In this document: one piece after another, positions 1 through 6,900 of the stretch
Layout of the letters: every line of letters starts with the position of its first letter
How positions within the stretch are numbered: the stretch's first letter is position 1
NCBI GenBank assembly: GCA_964403015.1
Contig: CAYOEJ010000058.1
Span: 1-7,815 of the forward strand
Reading direction: 5' to 3'
Length of the DNA stretch: 7,815 nt
From: CAYOEJ01 sp964403015
Lineage (GTDB): Bacteria > Actinomycetota > Actinomycetes > Actinomycetales > Actinomycetaceae
Made by a program: the position numbers and the translations under genes
The notes under the pieces: model-generated
Seen by the model: only the letters and a program-made list of their open reading frames with translations
Databases searched by the model: none
What the model was told of the DNA's origin: nothing

Positions 1-379
1 GAAGGAGCTTGGAGACAAGTTCCCGCGCATCTACCAGGTCAACTGGTTCCGCCGCGACGAGGATGGCAACTTCCTGTGGCCGGGCTTCGGCGACAACTCG
101 CGCGTCCTTGACTGGATCGTCCGCCGCGTCTCCGGCAAGGTTGAGGCCGAGGACGGCCTGACTGGTCGCTACCCGAAGAAGGAAGACTTCAACCTTGAGG
201 GCCTCGATGAGGTTACCGACGAGGTCTGGGCCAAGCTCTTCGAGACCGACCCGGGCGCATGGGCGAACGAAGTGGATGAGACCGAAGAGTACTTCACCCA
301 GTTCGGTGACAAGCTGCCTAACGAGATGCGTGAACAGCTTGCCAAGTTCCGCGAGCGCATCGAGGCCGCACAGGCCTAA
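1..379 (+). CDS. pckG: Phosphoenolpyruvate carboxykinase (GTP), C-terminal part
   Basis: Partial gene: its 5' end lies outside the window. The frame starting at base 2 gives 125 residues ending at TAA 377-379. GTP-dependent PEPCK interconverts oxaloacetate and PEP plus CO2 in the cytoplasm and controls flux between the TCA cycle and gluconeogenesis or anaplerosis. The visible segment has VNWFRRDEDG, then FLWPGFGDNSRVLDWI (about residues 23-38 of the fragment). This is the hallmark of the GTP-type enzyme, in which aromatic residues and the Asn hold the guanine base. The rest is the usual helical tail, with YPKKEDFNLEGLD and an acidic, charged C-terminus. The ATP-type enzyme (pckA) lacks this motif, so the assignment is firm. 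The gene ends with a tight hairpin terminator and seems to be transcribed separately from the next gene. Codons are strongly G/C-ending. Confidence 0.95.
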   Translation, partial: KELGDKFPRIYQVNWFRRDEDGNFLWPGFGDNSRVLDWIVRRVSGKVEAEDGLTGRYPKKEDFNLEGLDEVTDEVWAKLFETDPGAWANEVDETEEYFTQFGDKLPNEMREQLAKFRERIEAAQA

Positions 380-380
380 T

Positions 381-395
381 CGCTAGCATCTAGCG
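381..395 (+). repeat. Small inverted repeat just after pckG stop
   Basis: CGCTAG-CAT-CTAGCG is a perfect 6-bp inverted repeat with a 3-base loop, beginning two bases after the pckG stop. It is followed by the palindrome GCTTAAGC (395-402) and then the strong terminator. It has no T-run, so it is more likely an mRNA 3'-end stabilising hairpin or chance than a terminator. Confidence 0.35.
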
Positions 396-406
396 CTTAA
401 GCATCC

Positions 407-442
407 GATGGAGGGGAAGCCGAGTGCTTCCCCTCCATCTTT
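407..442 (+). terminator. Intrinsic terminator of pckG
   Basis: A perfect 14-bp stem, GATGGAGGGGAAGC (407-420) with GCTTCCCCTCCATC (426-439), closes a 5-base loop CGAGT and is followed by TTT. The stem is GC-rich and lies 27 bases after the pckG stop. The T-run is short but the stem is very stable. It separates pckG transcription from purC. Confidence 0.9.
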
Positions 443-469
443 GCACGCTGCTAGCATGCCTCGGATAGT
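441..469 (+). promoter_or_regulatory. Probable promoter of the purC-like gene
   Basis: TTGCAC (441-446) and GATAGT (464-469) are separated by exactly 17 bases and resemble -35 and -10 boxes. The -35 box overlaps the end of the pckG terminator. Transcription would start near 476 and leave a leader of about 48 bases before the GTG start at 524. Assigned by consensus match only. Confidence 0.5.
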
Positions 470-523
470 GTGGCGTGGTTTACACTTAAAGAATTGATTC
501 GAGCGAGGCGCGAGGAGGTTACT

Positions 524-1402
524 GTGCTCTCAGTTCCGAATTGGTCTCGCGTCTACACGGGCAAGGTGCACGATGTATACGCGCCTATTCACCCGGTTGC
601 ACACAGTGGCAACGAGATCATCATGCTCGTGACGACCGACCGCATGAGCGTGCTCGACCGCGTACTTCCCACCATCATTCCCGGCAAGGGCGAGATGGTG
701 AACGCGATTTCGAAATGGTGGTTCGAGCAGCTTGCGGACGTGGCCCCCAATCACTACCTTTCCGACGACGTGCCGCCCACCGTCAAGAATCGCGCCATGG
801 TCGTCCAGCGCCTCCGGATGTATCCCATCGAGTGCACCGTGGTTGGCTACATGACCCGGCGCATGTTTGACGAGTACACCCGCACCGGCGAATTTCAGGG
901 CACGGCGCTGCCCGCCGGTCTGACGATCGGCAACAAACTCGCGCAGCCTCTGTTCTTGCCTGCGATCAAGGCGGCGGTGGGCGCCGACGACGAACCCATC
1001 AGCTTCGAGCAGATGGAAGAGATCGTGGGGACGGACGTTGCCGAGCGCCTGAAAGAGATGTCGCTTGACTTGTACGAGGCGGCGAATGAAATTGCTGCCG
1101 GCAAGGGATTGGTGATCGCAGACGCCAAGCTCGAGTTCGGATCGTCGAGCGATTATGGCGATGAAGAGTTCGTGTTCGCCGACCACGCGTTCACCCCCGA
1201 CTCAGCGACGTACTGGATTACCGAGGAGGCCGAAAACGGCGATCCGCGCGCGTTTGGTAAGGATTACGTGCGCTACGTGAGCGAGGACGATGTTCTGGCT
1301 TGGATTCGCGGTTCTGGGCCCACCCCCACCCTGGCAGCGGACATTGTGAATGAGATGAGTTCCCGATACCGTTATGTTGAGGCAGCACTGCTTCAGATCT
1401 GA
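524..1402 (+). CDS. purC: PurC/SAICAR-synthase family protein with altered active-site residues
   Basis: The product has 292 residues. The family joins CAIR and aspartate using ATP to make SAICAR in purine synthesis. Start: GTG 524 has a strong GAGGAGG (512-518) five bases upstream, and the resulting N-terminus, MLSVPNWSRVYTGKVHDVY, fits actinobacterial PurC. An in-frame GTG at 470 lacks such a site. Seen: the ATP-loop GKVHDVY (13-19), TTDRMSVLDRVLPT (37-50), KGEMVNAISKWWFE (55-68), LPAGL (129-133) and the second family signature IADAKLEFG (198-206, with D200 and K202). Oddities: the first signature, usually ECxxRGYLxGSG, reads ECTVVGYMTRRM (103-114), with Val107 at the usual Arg. PATKA is PAIKA (146-150), GDHDEN is GADDEP (153-158), and the usual SSRFW is SATYW (227-231), with Thr229 in place of Arg. 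The frame is intact and codon use normal. It could be a PurC with unusual chemistry or a paralogue with another substrate. Family membership is sure; SAICAR synthase activity is not. No other pur gene is adjacent. Confidence 0.85.
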   Translation: MLSVPNWSRVYTGKVHDVYAPIHPVAHSGNEIIMLVTTDRMSVLDRVLPTIIPGKGEMVNAISKWWFEQLADVAPNHYLSDDVPPTVKNRAMVVQRLRMYPIECTVVGYMTRRMFDEYTRTGEFQGTALPAGLTIGNKLAQPLFLPAIKAAVGADDEPISFEQMEEIVGTDVAERLKEMSLDLYEAANEIAAGKGLVIADAKLEFGSSSDYGDEEFVFADHAFTPDSATYWITEEAENGDPRAFGKDYVRYVSEDDVLAWIRGSGPTPTLAADIVNEMSSRYRYVEAALLQI

Positions 1403-1406
1403 AGCA
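1389..1406. repeat. 18-bp perfect palindrome across the purC-like stop codon
   Basis: TGCTTCAGATCTGAAGCA reads identically on both strands and includes the stop TGA (1400-1402). As RNA it would form a 7-bp stem with a GATC loop, but no T-run follows (ACCGAATTCCCC), so a classical intrinsic terminator is not supported. It may be a weak or T-less terminator or a protein-binding site. Confidence 0.55.
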
Positions 1407-1431
1407 ACCGAATTCCCCAAAAATGCTCGTT

Positions 1432-1440
1432 TGTGGATAA
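1432..1440 (-). promoter_or_regulatory. DnaA-box match
   Basis: TGTGGATAA on the + strand is the exact complement of the classical DnaA box TTATCCACA. It stands alone in the spacer between the purC-like gene and the tetR gene, with no second box or AT-rich unwinding region nearby, so it is not an origin. A single box could be a DnaA regulatory or titration site, or chance. Confidence 0.35.
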
Positions 1441-1468
1441 CTCGCGTCCTCCGGCGTTTTAGACCTGT

Positions 1469-1497
1469 TTGCACAGAGGTTTCTGGCGTACTATTTG
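1469..1497 (+). promoter_or_regulatory. Possible promoter of the TetR-family gene
   Basis: TTGCAC (1469-1474), the same -35-like hexamer as before the purC-like gene, is followed after 17 bases by TATTTG (1492-1497). TACTAT (1489-1494) is a better -10 but its spacing is short (14). Either would start transcription around 1500 and leave a leader of about 80 bases that contains the palindromes at 1504-1537. Weak consensus evidence. Confidence 0.3.
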
Positions 1498-1503
1498 AGT
1501 GTT

Positions 1504-1537
1504 GTACCCGATATCTAGATCGGCAGGTACGTCGTAC
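1504..1537. promoter_or_regulatory. Palindromic cluster, candidate operator of the TetR-family regulator
   Basis: Three nested symmetries occur in 34 bases: GTACC (1504-1508) with GGTAC (1526-1530), CGAT (1509-1512) with ATCG (1519-1522) around a 6-base spacer, and the perfect palindrome GTACG-T-CGTAC (1527-1537). The cluster lies just downstream of the possible promoter and about 50 bases before the ATG, where an autorepressing TetR protein would bind. Binding is inferred, not shown. Confidence 0.35.
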
Positions 1538-1585
1538 GAATCCGAGGTGAAAAATTCTCGGGTTGGAGAGTGCGCAGGAGAAGAG

Positions 1586-2380
1586 ATGGCCACACACCAT
1601 ACCGAAAAGGTGGATCGGCGTAACACGAGGTGGGAAACTCACCGGCAAACCCGTCGTCGCGAACTCATCGGAGCCGCCACGGTTGCGGTTCACAAGTATG
1701 GTTTTGACGCCTCGATGGATCAGATCGCGGATGAATCGAAGACGTCCAAGTCAATCCTCTACAAGTACTTTGGCGACAAGGAGGGCCTCCAGTACGCGAT
1801 CGGCGAGCACATCATCTACGAGCTGCTCTCCTCGCTCGAGGAGGCTGTTGAGCGTCAGGCGCCGTTCGAGGAAGTCCTCTCGCTGGTCGTCAGCCAGTTC
1901 CTCCAATTGGTTGACGAGTCCCCGGAGCTCTATCGCTTCATGAAGGTCGCCGAGTTTGAGGACGACCCGCAGGCGGCGCTTATCTCGAAGATCGATACGT
2001 CGATGATTTCCGCGTGGAGCAGGCTGTTTTATGTGGACGACGCGATCACGGAGCATGAGTACCACGAGGGCGTGGTGCACGGGTGGCTGACCGGCATCAT
2101 CTCCATGGTCAAGGGCGTTGCCGAGTCGTGGCTTGTGGCCCGCGAGGTGACGCGCAACGCGGCGGATTATCCGAACGCCGAGCTGTCGTCGGCTCAGAAG
2201 AACTTCGCGCTGATTGACCGGGAGCTCCTTCAAAACATGCTCGTCCGCTCGATTCTGCCGATGGTCGACAAGATTGTGGCGGATACCTACACGTTGCTCA
2301 CCGGCAGTGAGGTCACTGACGAAAAGCGTGCCGAGATCGAAGAGCACGTGCGCACGTTCTCGCCCAGCTACGATTCCTGA
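1586..2380 (+). CDS. TetR/AcrR-family transcriptional regulator
   Basis: The product has 264 residues. Start: ATG 1586 has AGGAG (1576-1580) five bases upstream. The frame stays open back to a GTG at 1499, which has no ribosome binding site and would add an atypical N-terminus. The DNA-binding domain covers about residues 22-72: ELIGAATVAVHKYGF, then the helix-turn-helix SMDQIADESKTSKSILYKYF (about 43-62) and GDKEGL. These are the standard TetR helices 1-4. The remaining 190 residues form the helical ligand-binding and dimer domain, which is long for the family. The basic N-terminal extension with RRNTRWETHRQTRRREL (11-27) recalls a group of actinobacterial TetR proteins that includes lipid-synthesis regulators such as FasR; this link is a weak impression. 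It does not resemble AmtR, the TetR-type nitrogen regulator. It lies 100 bases upstream of gdhA in the same direction and may control itself, gdhA or distant genes. The ligand is unknown. Confidence 0.9.
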   Translation: MATHHTEKVDRRNTRWETHRQTRRRELIGAATVAVHKYGFDASMDQIADESKTSKSILYKYFGDKEGLQYAIGEHIIYELLSSLEEAVERQAPFEEVLSLVVSQFLQLVDESPELYRFMKVAEFEDDPQAALISKIDTSMISAWSRLFYVDDAITEHEYHEGVVHGWLTGIISMVKGVAESWLVAREVTRNAADYPNAELSSAQKNFALIDRELLQNMLVRSILPMVDKIVADTYTLLTGSEVTDEKRAEIEEHVRTFSPSYDS

Positions 2381-2407
2381 TCGGCGCGGCGCCTGACCGA
2401 GATTTGA

Positions 2408-2443
2408 GAATAATTCCTTCGTGCCCATGTGCGTGAATTATTC
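2408..2443. promoter_or_regulatory. Twin GAATWATTC palindromes upstream of gdhA
   Basis: GAATAATTC (2408-2416) and GAATTATTC (2435-2443) are each 9-bp palindromes with one central base, and are also inverted copies of one another; the symmetry extends to 10 bases (2407-2416 with 2435-2444). Their centres are 27 bp apart. The AT-rich arms stand out in a GC-rich setting and lie 38-73 bases before the gdhA start. No T-run and an 18-base loop argue against a terminator. Two binding sites for a dimeric regulator, or a site overlapping the gdhA promoter (AATAAT at 2409-2414 is -10-like), fit best. Confidence 0.5.
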
Positions 2444-2469
2444 TTGACTCAGCCTGTCCGGCGACGATG

Positions 2470-2475
2470 AAGGAG
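2470..2475 (+). promoter_or_regulatory. Ribosome binding site of gdhA
   Basis: AAGGAG lies five bases before ATG 2481 and fixes this start for glutamate dehydrogenase. Confidence 0.8.
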
Positions 2476-2480
2476 TTCGA

Positions 2481-3818
2481 ATGGATGCACGCCTAGAAGC
2501 AGTCTATGAAGAGGCGCTGAAGCGTAACCCGACCCAGCCAGAGTTCCAGCAAGCTGTTCGCGAGGTGATGGAGAGCCTCGAGCCGCTCCTGCTCAGCCGC
2601 CGGGATTACCAAAACTCGGCGATTCTCGAGCGCATCATCGAGCCCGAACGCCAGATTATGTTCCGCGTGGCCTGGCAGGACGACGACAACAAGGTGCGCG
2701 TCAACCGCGGCTACCGAATCCAGTTCAATTCGACGCTCGGCCCCTACAAGGGCGGTCTGCGCTTCCACCCGTCGGTGACACTATCCGTCATCAAGTTCCT
2801 CGGCTTCGAGCAGATCTTCAAGAATGCGCTCACCGGTCAGGGAATCGGCGGCGGCAAGGGAGGCTCGGATTTTGACCCGCACGGCAAGTCCGACGACGAA
2901 GTGATGCGCTGTGGCCAGGCCTTCATGAAGGAGCTTTCGCGTCACATTGGCGCCGACGTCGATGAGCCGGCTGGCGATATCGGCGTGGGTGCGCGCGAGA
3001 TCGGCTACCTGTTCGGCCAGTACAAGCGGATTGCCAACCGCAACGAGGCCGGCGTGCTCACGGGTAAGGCTGTGGGCTGGGGCGGCTCGCTCGGGCGTAG
3101 GGAAGCCACCGGCTATGGCCTGGTCATGTTCGCGAATAACATGCTCGCGGAGCGTGGCGATTCGGTTGAGGGCAAGACGGCGATCGTGTCCGGCTCGGGC
3201 AACGTGGCAACCTACGCGATTGAGAAGCTCCACCAGCTCGGTGGCAAGGCCGTGTCCATTTCGGATTCGGGAGGTTCGGTCTACGATCCCGACGGTATCG
3301 ACGTCGATCTGCTCAAGCTGATCAAGGAAGTGCGCCGAGGGCGCGTGGCGGAGTACGCCGCCGTGCGTCCCAATGCAGAGTTCCGTGCCGGCCAGAAGGT
3401 GTGGGAGATCCCTGCCGACCTCGCGCTTCCGTGCGCCACCCAGAACGAAGTGGATGCCAATGATGTGCGGGCCATGCACCACCACGGCGTCGAGCTCATT
3501 GCCGAAGGTGCGAACATGCCGCTGACGCCGGGCGCCATCGAGGTTGCAGAGAACTCGAAGATGCTTTTCGCACCGGGTAAGGCGGCGAACGCGGGAGGCG
3601 TTGCGACCTCTGCGCTGGAAATGCAGCAAAACGCGTCGCTTCAGGCGTGGCCGGCCGACGTCGTCGAAGAAAAGCTCGAAGGCATCATGGAAGATATCCA
3701 TTCCACGTGCTTGACGACGGCGGAGGAGCTGGACGCGCCGGGGAATTACATGGTCGGGGCGAATGCCGCCGGATTTATGAAGGTCGCTGACGCGATGATC
3801 CAGCAGGGCGTCGTCTAG
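2481..3818 (+). CDS. gdhA: NADP-type glutamate dehydrogenase
   Basis: The product has 445 residues, the usual length of the small hexameric enzyme. It aminates 2-oxoglutarate with ammonium and NADPH to give glutamate in the cytoplasm. Seen in order: the substrate domain with NSTLGPYKGGLRFHPSV (83-99, Lys90), KFLGFEQIFKNALT (105-118, Lys114), the catalytic GGGKGGSDFDP (123-133, Lys126) and GDIGVGAREIGYL (165-177, catalytic Asp166). The dinucleotide fold follows, with SGSGNVATYAIEKL (237-250) and SDSGGSV (261-267), the strand end typical of NADP enzymes. The conserved LPCATQNE (316-323), AEGANMP (341-347), LFAPGKAANAGGVATSALEM (362-381) and GFMKVADAM (431-439) complete the family pattern. The residues before the catalytic loop read TGQGIGGGK, where E. 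coli has TLPMGGGK, a small deviation. The gene has its own ribosome binding site, twin palindromes upstream and a terminator downstream, so it is probably monocistronic. Confidence 0.97.
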   Translation: MDARLEAVYEEALKRNPTQPEFQQAVREVMESLEPLLLSRRDYQNSAILERIIEPERQIMFRVAWQDDDNKVRVNRGYRIQFNSTLGPYKGGLRFHPSVTLSVIKFLGFEQIFKNALTGQGIGGGKGGSDFDPHGKSDDEVMRCGQAFMKELSRHIGADVDEPAGDIGVGAREIGYLFGQYKRIANRNEAGVLTGKAVGWGGSLGRREATGYGLVMFANNMLAERGDSVEGKTAIVSGSGNVATYAIEKLHQLGGKAVSISDSGGSVYDPDGIDVDLLKLIKEVRRGRVAEYAAVRPNAEFRAGQKVWEIPADLALPCATQNEVDANDVRAMHHHGVELIAEGANMPLTPGAIEVAENSKMLFAPGKAANAGGVATSALEMQQNASLQAWPADVVEEKLEGIMEDIHSTCLTTAEELDAPGNYMVGANAAGFMKVADAMIQQGVV

Positions 3819-3826
3819 GCTTTACG

Positions 3827-3840
3827 CAGGTAGATACCTG
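3827..3840. repeat. Palindrome CAGGTA-GA-TACCTG after gdhA
   Basis: A perfect 6-bp inverted repeat with a 2-base centre lies 8 bases after the gdhA stop and 14 bases before the terminator stem. The loop is too small for a good RNA hairpin, so a protein site or chance is likelier. Confidence 0.35.
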
Positions 3841-3853
3841 AAACTTCCGATAT

Positions 3854-3893
3854 GGGGTGGTAACGCTTGGTGCGTTGCCACCCCGTTTCCTTT
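3854..3893 (+). terminator. Intrinsic terminator of gdhA
   Basis: GGGGTGGTAACGC (3854-3866) pairs with GCGTTGCCACCCC (3872-3884) over 13 bp with a single G-U pair and a 5-base loop, followed by the T-rich GTTTCCTTTC. It stands between gdhA and the secreted nucleotidase gene. Confidence 0.88.
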
Positions 3894-3933
3894 CGGATTG
3901 CCAGAAAGTAGTGTCGAGTTCACTCAATCTGGC

Positions 3934-3939
3934 TAAGAT
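3934..3939 (+). promoter_or_regulatory. Likely -10 box of the nucleotidase gene
   Basis: TAAGAT is a good -10 hexamer 39 bases before the ATG. No clear -35 box lies at the right distance (the 17-18 base positions read GTGTCG and AGTGTC), which is common in high-GC Gram-positive promoters. Transcription would start near 3946. Confidence 0.4.
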
Positions 3940-3978
3940 GGTTCCACGTGTGACCTAAACCATGAAAGGGATTCCTTT

Positions 3979-6900
3979 ATGACGCACAATACGCGTAAGC
4001 CGCGGCTTCGCTCTTCGGTGAGCCTAGCAGCGGCAGTTTTGCTTGGAACTGCCGGTTTGGCAGCTCCCGCTGTGGCGGCACCAGATCCGTCCACAACACC
4101 GGATTCCGTAACGGAGACTCTCACGGAAGAGCTCGCGGAGTCCGACGTAACCATAACGCCGGACGAAACGGACGCTGCCGGCGCTGACGCCGGCGAACCG
4201 GCCGACGAATCGAGCGAGGTTCTTGAAAGCACGGCCACTGAGGTCGAGGTGCAGCAGGTAGCCGACGCGACGGATTTGACGGTTGCGGCGATTTCGGATT
4301 TCCATGGTGCGATTAAGACGGCTCCGTTTATTGCGGGCATTCTTGATGAGTTGCGGGCGGCGAATGACAATGTTCATTTCGTGTCTGTTGGTGATTCGAT
4401 TGGTGGTTCGACGTTTGAGTCGGCTATTGCTCAGGATGTGCCTACTCTTGATGTGCTCGATGCGATGGGTCTGTTGGTCTCTGCTGTGGGTAATCATGAG
4501 TTTGATGTCTCGTATGCGGATCTTCGTGATCGTGTGTTGCCGATGATTGATTTCGAGTATTTGGGTGCCAATGTTGAGGGTGCTCCTGAGATTAAGACTC
4601 CGTTTGTCCTTCAAGAGGTTGATGGGGTGACTGTTGCCTACATTGGTACGGTGACTGATTTGACTCCGTCGTTGACGTCGGCGTCTGCTGTTGAGGGTTT
4701 GACCTTCTTGGATCCGGTTGCTGTTACCGATGAGATTGCTGCTGGTTTGAAGGATGGTAATCCGGATAACGGTGAGGCTGATGTTGTTGTGGCTCTCATG
4801 CATGAGGGTTCTGAATCGGTTGCGACGTTGGGTGCGGATGTTGATCTGGCGTTTGCTGGTCATACTCATATTGCGACGGTGACTGAGACTGCTTCGGGTG
4901 CTCCGGTGTGTCAGCCGGGTGCCTCGGGTAAGACTGTGTCGGTTGCGAGTGTGAGCGTGGCGGCTGATGGTGCTGTGACGGCCTCGTGTGCGAACACGGT
5001 GGTTGATGGTGAAAATGGTGCTGCGAATCCGGAGATCGAGGCCCTTGTTGATGAGGCTGTGGCTGAGTCTGAGGTGCTTGGTGCTGAAGAGCTCTTTAAG
5101 ATTGATGGTGTTGCTAATCGCGGCACCAACACTGGTCCTGGTGATGAGGGGTCTAACCGTGGCACGGAGTCATCGGCTGGCAACCTGATTGCGCAGGCGT
5201 TTTACGAGTATGGCCAGACTCTGGCTGCTCCTGCTGATTTTGGCATCATGAATTCGGGCGGTATTCGCGCGGATTTTGATCCTGATGAAGATGGCATTGT
5301 GACGTTTAAGGAATCCTTTGATGTCCAGCCGTTTGGCAACTCCTACGGTACGCGTGTGATCACGGGTGCTGACATTTACGAGCTGCTCGAGCAGCAGTGG
5401 AAGCCGGGCGAGTCCCGTCCGATTCTGCGTCTTGGCCTGTCGGAGAACGTGAAGTACGTGTACGATCCGGCGGCTGAGTATGGCGAGCATGTTCTTGCTG
5501 TTTACCTTGATGGTGAACTTCTTGCTCAGGATGGTACCGAGTACACGGTGGCGTCCTCGTCGTTCTTGCTTGATGCGGGCGATGGGTTCTCGGCAATGGC
5601 TAATGCAGGCAACCCGGTGATTGATACCGGCATTATTGACCATCAGGTGTTTAACACGGTGGCTGCTGGTTGGGCTGAAGCCGACGGTGCAGTTCAGCCT
5701 GACTACACCCAGCGTTCATTTGGCTACACCGGACCAACAGAGTTGGTCCCGGGTGAGGAGATCACGATCGAGCTTGCCTCGCTGGTGCTGACCTCGAGTG
5801 AGCCCAAGCCAGAGTCGGTCACGGTGAGTTTGGGTGGTGTTGAGGTTGGAACCGCTGTTATCGATCCGACCCTGACCCCGACTCTGGATGATTCAGGTCA
5901 GGCAACGGTGACCTTCACCGTGCCAGCAGATGCAACTGGTCCGCTGACAATCACCACCACTGACGGCTCCACCATCGACCTCAACGTGACAATCAACGTT
6001 GGTGAGAGTGTTGTGACGGTTGCGGCGATTTCGGATTTCCATGGTGCGATTAAGACGGCTCCGTTTATTGCGGGCATTCTTGATGAGTTGCGGGCGGCGA
6101 ATGACAATGTTCATTTCGTGTCTGTTGGTGATTCGATTGGTGGTTCGACGTTTGAGTCGGCTATTGCTCAGGATGTGCCTACTCTTCATGTGCTCAATGC
6201 GATGGGTCTGTTGGTCTCTGCGGTGGGTAATCACGAGTTTGACGTGTCGTATGCGGATCTTCGTGACCGGGTTCTCGACCTTGTGGAATTCCCATATTTG
6301 GGTGCCAATGTTGGGGGTGCTGATGAGATTAATGAGCCGTATTACTTGCTGGAGGTTGGCGAGTTGAGTGTGGCTTATATCGGCACGGTGACTGAGGATA
6401 CGCCGAATTTGACGGCGGCTTCTGCAACGGATGGGTTGACGTTTGCTGATCCGGTTGTCACAACCGATGCGATTGCGGCTAAGTTGAAGGATGGTGATCC
6501 GTCCAATGGTGAGGCTGATGTTGTTGTTGCGTTGATTCATGAGGGTTCGGCTATTGCGGCCACGCTTGGCGCGGATGTTGATTTGGCGTTTGCTGGTCAT
6601 ACTCATGTTGCTGCGGTGACTGAGACTGCTTCGGGTGCTCCGGTGTGTCAGCCTGGTGCATCTGGGTCAACTCTTGCTGTTGCTGATATTTCAGTGTCGG
6701 CTGATGGTGAGATGACGATTTCTTGTGAGAACCAGGCGGTTCCAAGCGAGGGTGATGTCAACGCTGAGGTTCAGGAGATTGTTGATTTCCACCTTGCCGC
6801 TTCTGAGGAGCTTGGCAAGGAAGAGCTGTTTGAGATTGATGGTGTTGCCAATCGTGGTACGAACAAGGGTCCGGGTGATGAGGGTGCTAATCGTGGCACG

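Noticed and set aside
470..523. Upstream GTG start extending the purC-like protein by 18 residues
   Set aside because: It has no ribosome binding site and overlaps the proposed -10 region. GTG 524 has GAGGAGG at ideal spacing and gives the family N-terminus.
530..1186. Minus-strand open frame opposite the purC-like gene
   Set aside because: It is a shadow of GC-rich coding DNA; the + strand frame carries clear PurC motifs.
1499..1585. GTG start adding 29 residues to the TetR protein
   Set aside because: It has no ribosome binding site and would translate through the palindromic leader; ATG 1586 has AGGAG at five bases.
2383..2393. GGCGC-G-GCGCC palindrome after the tetR stop as a terminator
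   Set aside because: The one-base loop cannot fold as a hairpin and there is no T-run.
2444..2449. TTGACT as the -35 box of gdhA
   Set aside because: No -10-like hexamer occurs 16-18 bases downstream; the sequence there is already the ribosome binding site region.
2781..3701. Minus-strand 306-codon frame opposite gdhA
   Set aside because: The + strand encodes full-length glutamate dehydrogenase; the antisense frame has no recognisable motif or ribosome binding site.
4177..4194. GC-rich 7-bp hairpin GCCGGCG-CTGA-CGCCGGC inside the nucleotidase gene
   Set aside because: It lies in the Ala/Gly/Asp-rich linker coding region, where such repeats arise from codon choice, and nothing else suggests a regulatory role.
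4024..4869. Long minus-strand frame (281 codons), with similar ones at 5893-6606, 5170-5643 and 6904-7377
   Set aside because: They mirror the skewed codon use of the + strand nucleotidase. They recur in both repeat copies simply because the DNA is repeated, and their low-complexity Arg/Asn/Ile/Thr translations match no protein pattern.
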